From positions 26,480,406 through 26,544,405 of the forward strand of contig CM040745.1 in assembly GCA_022829145.1 (NCBI GenBank): DNA of 64,000 nucleotides. The letters are read 5' to 3'. This document shows, piece after piece, positions 27,059-37,965 of the stretch (the first letter of the stretch is position 1; each line of letters opens with the position of its first letter). The translations under genes and the position numbers were made by a program. This DNA comes from Albula goreensis. Its lineage: Eukaryota > Chordata > Actinopteri > Albuliformes > Albulidae. A model generated the notes under the pieces. That model saw only the letters and a program-made list of their open reading frames with translations, was not told the DNA's origin and did not search any database.

Positions 27059-28067
27059 TTAAATAAAATAAAGAAGCCGTAAAAATGTTAGAGCATATAG
27101 GTCCGTACCATAAATAAGAAATTACTTCATAGCTGAAAATGGGTTCTGATGATATCTTGCCTGCAACAAGTTAGGCACCTGCTGCCAGCCGGGACCATCA
27201 ACTCAGCTACATATTCATGAAAGTTATCTTTTTAATTGATGTTTTACAAATAAAATGCTTAAAATGCTTCCATTTCAAATAGAACAATAAAGGAAAAACG
27301 TCTAAACTTTACTGGTCCGAAAATTACAATTTAAACGTGATAAACAACGGATAATATCGAGAGATCAGTTACCAAAAGCTAAATTGTGAGTCTTCAGTTG
27401 TTAACAAGAAAAATGCATGACGGAAATATAGTTTGAAATGGAAATAACTAATTTTAGGTGTGAATTTACATTTCTTACACTGCATGGCAACAAAACCCAT
27501 CCATCTATCGACAGACGAATATGCGTTTCGGCTTTGCAAATGAATTACATGGCGATATATGATGTTGCTGGCAACACACTGTGACAGTTTTGCAGGCTCA
27601 ATCTCAAACATAACAAGCAACTAATCTGTGAACTGTCATTTAACTTGAGACGCGTGGAAAAAAGAGACGACTTCCCCATATTCAGCCATCAGCTGGAATA
27701 CTCAGGAGCCAAGCGAACTGAAAGGCTGCATACCATAATATCGTGATTATTTCCCTTCTCAGAAGAAGGGGAAACTCCCGGACTGCTTGTGTATTTTTGC
27801 CTGTTACACCACCTGCTACACCGATGTATGATTAATCAGTCAACACTCATTTAGATATGCAGTGTACAACTATTAGAATATGGTTCAGAATGTATAATTA
27901 TTGGCATTAACAATGCATTTTAAAATATGTAAAGTAATAAATAAATAAAGCCCTCATTTGTCTCATGAATTATGGATTTACGGTTGAACTACTGACTGTG
28001 ACGCTGGTTAACGCATGTGATTACACTGTACTGTAATGCATTGTGGTAAATTGCACCGCTTTCACAC

Positions 28068-28260
28068 CTTGTCTCCGTAGTCTTCTCTTCCTGAGGCCGA
28101 AGATTCTCACTTTGGAGAAGATATCGACCAGGTTCCCGTTGCACAGTCCCTTATTCTTGCTGGGGCTTTTTCTCCGTCTGTGGGTTGAGGGCCGGTCTAT
28201 GTGCTGCTCTCGAGCCTGTCTCTTTTGCCGGATCAACCCGCTGGCAATCGCCGCTGCCAT
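28068..28260 (-). CDS. fgf14: fgf14 exon 1a, coding part (isoform 1a N-terminus, residues 1-64)
   Basis: First coding exon of FGF14 isoform 1a (FHF4A), an intracellular FGF-like protein that binds sodium channel C-terminal tails in neurons. The exon encodes 64 residues plus one base of codon 65, the same length as I recall for mammals. It opens MAAAIASGLIRQKRQAREQH, the hydrophobic/basic N-terminal particle that drives long-term channel inactivation in A-type FHFs. Basic clusters follow near residues 28-37 (RRRKSPSKNK) and 57-63 (RKRRLRR), which are candidate nuclear-localisation signals. NGNLVDIFSKVRIFGL at residues 41-56 is the FGF14 signature separating it from FGF11, FGF12 and FGF13. The start is fixed by an in-frame TGA two codons upstream (TGA GAC ATG G) and a good initiation context (G at -3 and +4). 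The donor is CAAG|GTGTGA, so the exon ends in phase 1 and joins exon 2 to make the Asp codon. There is no signal peptide, as expected for FHFs. Relative to human as I recall it, Trp21 is Ile and Ser31 is Lys. Confidence 0.97.
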
Positions 28261-30308
28261 GTCTCAGAAAAATACTGTTCACCTCCGTACACGAAGCACA
28301 GACTACACAAACTGCCACCTTTTTGTGTCCCAGTTCTTTACTATTGTCCCATTGTTCTGGCTGAAAAGCCCCTTGATCTGTCAGTAACACAAATGGACAT
28401 ATTTCGATAAAGTCCAATGACTACATCTTAAAAGACACGATAAGCGATGTATTAACATCATTCATATATATGTACACGCGCCGTGCTGTCAAAAACATTA
28501 CACAATATTGTATTGTTATCAAATTTACAAGGGAATCACCCCCTGTGTCACCCAAACTTACGAAGATTGGGTTAACAAATAATTAGTCATACCGTCATAT
28601 TTTTTCGGTCAAGATCCAACTGTAGCTTATTTAGAGTCCCGTTCACAATAAATGCGAGAATCCGGTTAAAACCAAGATCCAGTCTTACATAAAATTCTGT
28701 TTTGTACTTGTTTCTCCTCTTCTTTTCTTCCTTTTATTTGGATCAGAATTGTTGAAGAACTCAGCAGGTTGGACAGCAATTCTCACCCTGAGTGTTCAGT
28801 CAGGCACCAAAACAAACAAAAGCGTTTTTCTTGTAATTATTACTCGTGAAGGACGTCCGCCCGTCTCCCAGGTGGGGCTCTGCGATTGCGATGTTTCTCC
28901 TCACATATTCACCAAGTTTATAATGCGATCCGCGACACTCTTCCTAAAATGGATGATTGCGACCGAAGCTCTACTCTTAGCAGTGCTCATCGTTTTGAAG
29001 ATAGCTGAATTAAATTTTGCATTAAAAAAGTACAAGACCGATTTTTAACTTTTCGTCAGGAAATACAAAGCACTAAATTATGCTCAAAACTTATCCGAAT
29101 AGATATCAGGCGCTAATTGAAAATATCTTCTCTTTGTATTCCATTCTTTGAAGAGCGGAGAACGATATCACTGATATTGTATACATTTCTCTTTTCCGAT
29201 AAACAAAATGGACCAATTGTTGACCGATTTGGAGCAAAAGATGTAACCAAAGCTGACCTGGGTCTTGTGAAGATGACGTCTACCCCGTGTGACAGTAGCA
29301 CACAAATAAATAAACTTAGGAGGCTCCCACGACCGGAAGGAACAATAAGGCTTGCTATATTTTCACTACAAACTTGTCAGCAGGAAAGAAAATTAAATGT
29401 AACTAATCAAGGCTGCTCACATACACATCCTTTTCAAAGCGCAGCCACATTATGCGTCCGTTCGCCGAATTTCGAGCTAACGTTACAAAGACAGAGAAAG
29501 GCAACAGCTTTCTGCTTTAGTGTATTGCTCAACGGATCCTACACATCAACAAGTCTTAACGACTTGGTTTTTCTTATCCTTCGCTTCGGAGGACAGAAAG
29601 CCACCTTTTGGTTAATCGTAGTCGAAACTGTAGCTTCAAGGAAAGCACCGTTGTTTGACTGTTGCTATGAGCTGGTAGTAAAATTCAACACTTGTAAGAC
29701 TGCTTCAGCTGTGTGAGAACTAACGCCCCCGCTCAAACGTGAGAACAGACAGACGCCGGGAATTTTTAATGCCTACAGCGCAGGGCGTTGTTACGGACGC
29801 CAAACCAGTGGCAGTAACAATAACTATGCTTTGAGTCTCAGAAACCAAGCAATATTAGGGGTACAAAAACAGCATTAGTCTTATCGAGAATAGTATGCAG
29901 ACAGACAAACGAAACTGTACTTCACAACTCCACACCTGCATCGGTGATTAAACCCGTATTGACGAATAATGTGATTACTCATTAGTTTCGTAATTCATGT
30001 ATATTTGACAAAATAAAATATGTACAATGTTACATATGTTAAACGATTATATCAGGAAATGCGGCATAACAAAAGTAAAATGCACTAATATGTCCCATGT
30101 TTTATAGTATTTCAAATAATACACTGTCAAAAGGGGTAGACGTTCAGAAATATTGAGATGGTACCGACAACAGAAGGGCTTTAATGTAGAGTAGTGATTT
30201 AGAATTTTACGTTTTAAAGAGGTGGGAGATGGCCAATAGAGTTTCACAAATCGTAAACAAAACAGCACGCTGCAATCTCGTGCCTGGGACTCCACAAGGC
30301 GAATTCCT

Positions 30309-30329
30309 TTCAGCACCATGGCCAGCGCC
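30309..30329 (+). promoter_or_regulatory. RE1/NRSF (REST) binding site
   Basis: The 21-bp site reads TTCAGCACC (left half), AT, then GGCCAGCGCC (right half). The spacing is canonical. As I recall the REST consensus, the only departure is C for A in the GGACAG part of the right half. It lies 2.05 kb upstream of the exon 1a start codon inside the CpG-retaining domain. REST silences neuronal genes in non-neuronal cells, which fits the neuron-restricted expression of FGF14. Binding itself is inferred. Confidence 0.8.
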
Positions 30330-31278
30330 TAGTTCTTCTGCATTCAAGGCACGCGGCACAGATAGCTCCAGCGCCCAGTGCTTCAACTGCTCTGGTATAT
30401 GTAGCCTACACACAGTCGCGCACATCCGCGGCTCATGGGCTGCCACTGCAGATTGTGTATATGGCCACGGTCATATACTTTCATAATTAGTTCAATAAAT
30501 TGTTACATGGTAAGGGTCAAATTCCACTTTCCTTTGCTTGTTTAATTTAGCATATGGTAATAGTCACAGAAGAATGGAGGAGAGGGGAGTAAAGAACTTC
30601 TTGTTATGTTCCATCATAAGGCACCGTGCTTAGATAGTTTCTAATTTAGATGAATATCATTTGAGGAACTCAATCACAGGAGAAAAATAAAAACTCAAGA
30701 GAGCCATCTACTGTTTGTCCCTGTAATGAAATATCCTACTCTACTCAGGGACGGTCGCACCATCAGTCAACTTACATCGCACTTCTGTGCTATGGTGTCA
30801 AACGTGTGAGGCTCTGCCTACCCAAAATCTCTTAAAACAGCCCATATTAACACTCAGATACGATACTAACAGCTATCGTACTACAATGTGGACGTATGTG
30901 TTTTACCGAAATAAAATGAAAGAAAACAAATTTAAATTGTTCGACGGGACAGTCAGTGAAATAAACAATTCAAATATGGACGTAATTTCTACCTTACAGC
31001 AATCGTATATTCGACCTTAGATATTGGGTTTTAACGGAAACGGTTACGTTAAAACTGTTGTCTGTCGTGTTAATTGTATCTTTTCCGGTTAAATCAGAGC
31101 TAGCAACGAAATAGTATTCTCAGACGTTCTGTAACCTTCTCCATGCACGTGGATTTCGGACAGCTGACATGTCTCGTTCCTCGGCACAGAGACAGAAGTC
31201 CGGCAGAGCAGGATCGGTGTGTGCTCTGCAGTTATTATTCCTACCAGCAGCGGACACTATCACCTCAACAATGACTCT

Positions 31279-31300
31279 ACACACACACACACACACACAC
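31279..31300. repeat. (AC)11 microsatellite
   Basis: Perfect short AC array at the upstream edge of the CpG-retaining domain. Confidence 0.95.
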
Positions 31301-34300
31301 GCTTACTAGTCTACCCATGCACAACAAGAAATATCTCATTATCAGCAACACAACAATATTGAGAGAGGTAAGTTATGATGATGACGGAAGAATTTTGAAA
31401 ATTTGTTTAATTAAGCAACTCTCTAACAATGACTCCAGTCTATTACTACTGGTTTACATGTTCATGAGAAAACTACATATCACATGTTGGTATGAGAAAC
31501 ACTCACAGATACAGGAGCAGTAGGTTCAAAGGGATACCAGCTGTACAGTTGTGTAGTGTGGATGAGAGAGCGACAGAGATACGTTTACGGCACACATACA
31601 CATAACCATGCAGCAAATTAATTACCGTACTAATTTGCCAGAATAATAAGGCTCTGCAGATTGCTGTTGAGGTAATTTATCTGACGGTGTGTACAACTGA
31701 GTAATAGAAATGTTAAGACAATAGAACGGCTTTAAAATGAAGTAACTAGCTGTAAATGGCATGCTGACTGATTTTGATTCTATTTGACCTATTTGACAGG
31801 CTCTATTTTGAGTACTACTCTAGGGAAACATTTAAAATAATTGTACAATTTTAACTGTATGATGTGGTCATGAATTCATAGATTTTATGAATAACACCAT
31901 TCATTCTTTTTTATTGTTTTACTTATTATGTAAATGGTAATATAACATTTGTGTTCCTGGTTTGTACACACAACAAATGACTTTACAATTCACTGCAAAC
32001 ATTACCTGTACTATTAGCCTGAAATACATCAATCTGTATTTCCCAGAAGTAACTATACATACTTACATTTAAAAATCACAAAATGTTCAAACCGCGTTTT
32101 TTGCACACTATCTCATTAAAACGCTCATTAAATTTTAAGACCTTTACATTTCCAAAATCCTTGAAAACATTCCCATTACAGCATTTATTTCTACTTTAAA
32201 TATATATTTATATTATTGTACACTAATGGCAGAAGTAGTTATGTTTTAGAACAGCATGGAAATTCAAATCAAATGATTTCATTACAAGTATTGCGTTAAA
32301 TTCATGGAATATTAAAGCTACATTGTCTATGGCATGCAATCAGTTCACATATCTCCAGTAGTCATACAAGTAATTTGGATATAGATATAGGTTACACATT
32401 GTGGGTGACATGACATTGGAAATATGCTAGGCTGGACCTGCATTTTTAAATAACAGGCCTGCTGTGTACTCCCTAATATATTCATTTGAAAATGAATTGT
32501 TGTTAAAAAAAGGCACCTTTAGGCTAATTTTCAAAGCAGTCTATTCAAGGATTGTATGGAACTGTAAATTATTGTGACATTTTTACATGAAATTGTGAAT
32601 TTATGTCTGTTTTATACACCATGCATTCATTATACATTACAGCATAGACTTGTTTTGAAAATATGATACAGAAGGCCACTGTCACACTCTTTGTACTGTC
32701 CTTATACAAATAAAACCTTATGAAGAGGACACAAATTTGAATTGTTGCTTACGCAAAATTCAATTTAGTAAATAAATCCACCTACAGCAGCCATATTGCA
32801 GTTCAACCAAAATGACAAAAAGAATAATAAATCTAGGAGTGAGTCAACCTACCTGCATGCCTTTTCCTCCTGAATGTGTGTGATTCCATACTGAACCCAT
32901 AGTGAATTCAGCAGAGAACAGAGACTTCTGCACTTGTCTTACTATTTAGTGCAGTTTGCCCCATTTATAGAGCTAGCACTTGGAGATAACAATGTTAGCA
33001 TGAGCTGACATTCTCCCCAAAACTGTTCACATTCATTTTTCCAAGTAATCAAAGACACTCCCATTTCTAATGAGGGCTTAGGGGAGGGGTCAGTAAGAGT
33101 ATATTCAATGTATCGTAATAAGGGTGGGAAACTGGACAGCCGAATCTACATGGTGACTTGTTATTTTATACAGGCTAGCAACACCCGTAATACCATATAA
33201 TTGTGATAAGACAAGGAAGGCAGTTATCAATGTTTGTAGAGCATCTTCTTAGCTTCACATGAAGGGACCTGAAATAAGATATATTCTAGCTGGCTGAGTA
33301 ACAGACTTGAGAGCAAGACAGCTATATACACTGCCGTCAGTCATTCAGCCAAACTAACACTACTACTTTTAAGGATTTAAAAAGGCTTGAGGTACACAGG
33401 AAAATAACTCATCTGTTTCCTCACCACATTGCTAACAGACAGACAGGTACTCTTTTGCACAATATTTTAGCTGAACGCCTCCTTTTCAGATGGAATTTGA
33501 TCATTACTTACCACATACAAATTTGTTGAACTAATTATAAAACAGTTTGACTGTACCCACATGTAGTACATATACTTGTAGAGCTTGGATTCACATGACT
33601 AGGTTCATTTACCAGAGCATGTATTAAAAAGAGAGATTCATGCTCTCTTCAGAGGCAATGGGAAACAGGAAAAAAAGCAATTCTCAATGTAAATTCATTG
33701 AGATTAGATTGTTAGTTTGTATTGTTGTGGAACAAAGTAGAAATCAATGAAATGAAAGCTGAAACTCCACACTCATCAATGCTGGGCGAGGCCATTAAAT
33801 GAGGACATCACGATTAGATTATCTTAGGAGAAATTTCCACCCAGAGAGGAACACAAAGTGTCAGGGACTGAGCCGTGAACAAACAGCCATGTCTGTTTTT
33901 CCTATTACACCAAGCTGCTCCAGGGCCTGCTGCTCCTATTAGCTTTAGTGATGGCATAAATTGTAAATTGGAGTCAGCACTTTTCAGGGTTTATGCAGGT
34001 CAGAAAAGAAAGATCTAGTACCTCATTTGCTTAAATCAAATTTTATTACACTGTTGAGGTCAGTGGAAAAAAAGATCTAATTTAATTGGGAGGAAGATCC
34101 GTTTTGCCCACTGTTGAATAATAGTGTTTTTTCTCACAGCTTACGGGTTTAATCAAAGGCCCCAAATGTCACTGGTCTGCTCTAGGAGGACCACTGCTTC
34201 ATCACCACAAGGACAGAACTGCTCAATACGACCTGAAAAACCATGACCTGACAGGATTCATCTGTAGGGTACAGCAATGTGAATGCAGGAAAATAACATT

Positions 34301-37300
34301 AAAAAAAAGAATTCCTTTTTAAGCAGAATTGACAATACACACTCTTGGTGCATTAAGGGGATTGATATCAGGAGGTTCTGGTCACCAAATGAACACCAAA
34401 TATCTCTGTTATAATGGGTACATTTTACCTTCCAATAGGCAGCTGCTGCATAATCCAAAACATGTGGCATATAAGCCTTCAAAAATGAATGAAAATTATA
34501 CATGAAACACAACAATGTACTGTTGATGACTATCCTGAATATATGTAATCACAAAGTAATTTGTTCAAGACTTTACCTGTTTATGACAGGTTGCTTAGCA
34601 TCTGGACTGAATAACCTCCTGTGGCCCTTATCATTTCACAGCAGCAGGACACAGAAGAGTCTAGGGTGCTAGGCGGGACACTAACAGTGGATTCACTAAA
34701 AGATTATAATCGCTGTACTATGATCTGCACAAAGGTGTCTGCCAAGTGAATAAATCACACAGTAATGAAGATGTTACAATTACACAGGACCTATCCCCCA
34801 GTCCCCTTCTCAGGAGGGCACCACAATGCTTTTACATCATTGCAGCTGCCTAAAAGGCCCCTAGGGGGATTCTGGGAGGATATAAAACTAGCAAAGCATT
34901 TGGCTGGTTATAACAAGCATTTTAAGTCAATCTTGTAGCAGAGTGAAATGGGAAACTACAGTAAATTGTCTCTATCAGCCATGGCAGGGGAAAGAATGAA
35001 CTGCTTTAAACTCAGCTGTTTAAATACAACACAACACATAGTGTCTCATTTAGTAATATCAGAAGAGGAAGCAATAATAAGCAACACTTTCCAGCACAGT
35101 CCCCCATGCTAGCATTAGATTAGAATGGACCGGTAGTGCGAAACCCACCTGTGGAGACAATAATGAGCTGAGTCATCGCCAATACAGACTATGATCAGAA
35201 ATGTTCCTGCCATATCTAATCCAAAGTTAATCTCAATTATTGGCCACACGGCTCTGCACTCACAAAGCAATGAACAAGACTTTTGATAAGCATTTTCAGA
35301 TGACTGCTCCATTGAGGGAGTGAAAGCAGTTTGATTTATGGAAAACTGAGCAGATCTCAGCGTAATGAGAATGGGGGCAGACAGCCTTGGGCCTTTGCTC
35401 AGCCACTGCAGGAGGGTAGCAGAGAAAATGGATCGATGTGAAAGTTGGAAACTGTTGCCAAAGGGTGTTTGACATTTACACTGAGTTGCAAGCATAAACA
35501 CAGAGCTGATTAAATAGAGAGGACAGACTGAATGTGTCCTAATGCCAACACCATGGCCAGGTGCCTTCTCAGCCACTATCTTGCAGTACTCACAGTTGAA
35601 AGAGAGAAAATGGGATCCACTTCATCACTTTTCGTGACTAATCCCACATCAACCTTTGACATGGGAGCTCTTCAGATTTCAAGGTGGATGAATTACTCAA
35701 TATTAATGTTTTAAAACATACATCACTGTGGGGCATCAGCACATAAAGCTATTTTTTGTCCAGAATTACTTGTCTGTAATGATGACTATAAGATAGATTC
35801 ATGCTTCACTCAATTTTCTGTACCTGTCTTCCAACAGCTATTGACTGATTGACTGTCCAAAACAGAAGCAAATCCAACAAAATAAATTTTCTTATCCATA
35901 AAGTTCATTATTAGCACCTACAGTTACCAGAAGTCAATCTGCCAATGCCAATGTGTTTTCAGTAGAGTTAAGAGGTCAGTGGAGAGGAGAGCACAGTTCA
36001 GGCTAAAGTTGGGTCATTGTGTTTACCTTTGTGTTATCCATCAAACATTTATATCCTGTCCAAAAATGACAAAACCACCTTCTGGAAGAATGATTACTCT
36101 CATCAGTATTACAAACTGATGACTGTTAGCTCCAGCTCTGAGAAAGACCAGTGGCTCCAGCAGTGCGTTCTCTGCATACATCAAGGGAAGGAGGAGAGGA
36201 TACAGCAGCTGTGGCTAAAGGCTGGTTATTAGTATTCTGCACTGCGCTGTGAGCACATTAAACTGCCCTTTGTTGCATTGGATTTGTCTGAGAGGTTCTG
36301 CCTCGCTACCCCATGTCTGAGGACAGGAGATCCTGTCATCCCAGTTCAACACCTGCAGCAGGCTCTTAACAGGAGTCTGGCTCAGTACTCAGGAGAGGGG
36401 TCCCTTAGGGACAGGCCTTCCCAAACGCCTCATCTCCAATCAGGGTACGGCACATTGACCCAAAAAGTTTTTTTTAAATGAAGGCTTAAGAGACTGAATG
36501 CTGCACAAACATTTCAACGGCATCTCTTTGATTCCATTTCACACATTTAATATCTTTTTAAAGTGTGCTTGTTTCCTTTGTATGCCGCCATAAGAAATCT
36601 GTAAGGAATGACAGCGTGAAATGTGATTTTGTGTGTGTAACATTATCCAGAGGGCATCAGGTTTTTGGGGTGGTGAGTAAAATCAAATAAAGTAACACAG
36701 AAGGAGAACCCTTGTTATTGATATTGATATATTATGACTGTCAATGCAGCTATGGGATGGTGTTTGGCACAATGCAAAGCATTTTTAAAGCAAGTTCAAA
36801 CCCGTACAACCCAAAAATACATATTGGTTTCAAGAGGGAATACAAACAATCACATGCATTGGGGAGGGGGCATTAAAGCACAACAGGCACTTTTACAAAT
36901 GATGCAGCACCCAGACTGAATATGGTGCCCAAAGCATAAGCTCACTAATGAGGCATTCCTCTGTTTGGTGTAAAGGGCTTAAGGCCCAATTAGTACATTT
37001 GTACTGGGCTATAATAGTCCTGTGAGAGGAGCAGCAGTGATATAAAGTCTGAAATGTGCACCCAGGGGCTTTTTTATATTTGAGTACTGGAGTGAGTGTT
37101 TTACATCACATCCAAATGCTATAGTGCCCATATTAGAGGCATAGTCTTCAGGCACAGCCTCTTCAAAATATGAGGTTTGTTTTGTTGCCAAGATGTTTTA
37201 TTTTGTTTGGTGGTATCATCCAGACTTGTCACACTTTATATGGTTTGTATTACAGCTGAGACATGATGTCCCTGTAAATGAACTGAGGACTGGAAAAAAT

Positions 37301-37689
37301 GATAATGTTTTTGTAGTTCACTGGAGTGTAGCTTTCATGCTCATAATTTAAAAAGATGTCATTAAGCAACGGTATTTGATCTGTTGTACTTCATTTGATA
37401 CTCAGAGTGCTGGTTGGGGTCAAATGTTGTGCTTAAACAGTATCATCTAGAAGGGGCGCAGGTCACTGCATGCATGGTTTAGAGCCGACAGAGAAGTATC
37501 TGCTGTTTTGCAGAGAATTTGTTGTTTTCATTTTGTTCCATTCAGTCTCACCAATCAATGTATTGGGTATGTATATGGACTCCAACTGCCAACTCCACTG
37601 CACATCAATAACACCACTTGAACATGTATTACATACTTCTAACATGATTTGGCCTCACTGGTTTTTTTCAACTATATATACAGAGCTGT

Positions 37690-37965
37690 GCAAAAGTCAG
37701 AGACGATTCTTTTGTTCACTCACATTCCAGTCAAGCGCAATGATAAGAAGATCAAGACATATTTATCAAACAAAGGAGCTACCGGGTTCATTCTCACACG
37801 AAGGACTGGCCACCCCTGATCAGACTTCAATGTCACTCAACTGATCAATTAAAGGAGTTGATTATGCTCACCTATTCTCATTACTGGATTATAGGATGAA
37901 AACATGAACCAACAGACACTGGATCCCTGCAAAAACAGGGTTGGCCACCCCTGCCATACAGGATA
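37690..37965. mobile_element. Probable interspersed repeat (unclassified)
   Basis: It begins with GAGCTGTGCAAAAGTCAGAG, which resembles Tc1-like element ends. It contains GGCCACCCCTG twice (about 37808 and 37943), the second preceded by AACAGGGTT. Phrases such as ATGAAAACATGAACCAACAG and the closing GGTTGGCCACCCCTG recall abundant fish interspersed repeats. No coding capacity. The family is not named because this rests on memory of repeat phrases only. Confidence 0.4.

Larger units (their letters stand above)
15685..28067 (-). other. fgf14: fgf14 intron between exon 1a and exon 2 (12,383 bp)
   Basis: The intron has donor GTGTGA after exon 1a and acceptor AATTTCAG before exon 2. It contains a (TC)17 tract next to the acceptor, an (ATG/ATT) triplet tract at 17229-17280, a (TG)n array at 18324-18441, a 46-bp duplication at about 22791, a poly(T) run at 24637-24653 and an alternating CA/CG tract at 27016-27058. 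No other coding sequence was recognised. The part above about 26.4 kb retains many CpGs and belongs to the promoter domain. Confidence 0.88.
26400..31200 (-). promoter_or_regulatory. fgf14: CpG-retaining promoter domain of fgf14 isoform 1a (approximate limits)
   Basis: CpG dinucleotides are sparse over most of the window (often none or one per 60 bases) but occur at about two to five per 60 bases through much of this stretch, especially 28020-28290, 28840-28960 and 29440-29810. Exon 1a sits near its middle. In fish and other vertebrates such CpG retention marks unmethylated promoter DNA of developmental and neuronal genes. No convincing TATA box was found at a sensible distance on the minus strand, so a dispersed-start promoter is likely. 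The transcription start was not located. Limits are by eye. Confidence 0.6.
28261..31300 (-). other. 5' flank / 5' UTR side of exon 1a, no recognised gene
   Basis: The minus-strand 5' UTR of isoform 1a must begin somewhere here, but I cannot place the cap site. On the opposite strand the longest open frame of the window (29117-29716, 199 codons) has no recognisable domain. A short (AC)11 tract lies at 31279-31300. The RE1 site at 30309 is the clearest regulatory element. Confidence 0.6.

Noticed and set aside
28043-28387. 114-codon plus-strand frame over exon 1a
   Set aside because: It is the antisense shadow of the conserved fgf14 exon, which is the real coding strand.
35115-35576. 153-codon minus-strand frame
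   Set aside because: No domain, no splice context pointing to fgf14 and no family resemblance. The openness may reflect local composition or a conserved non-coding element.
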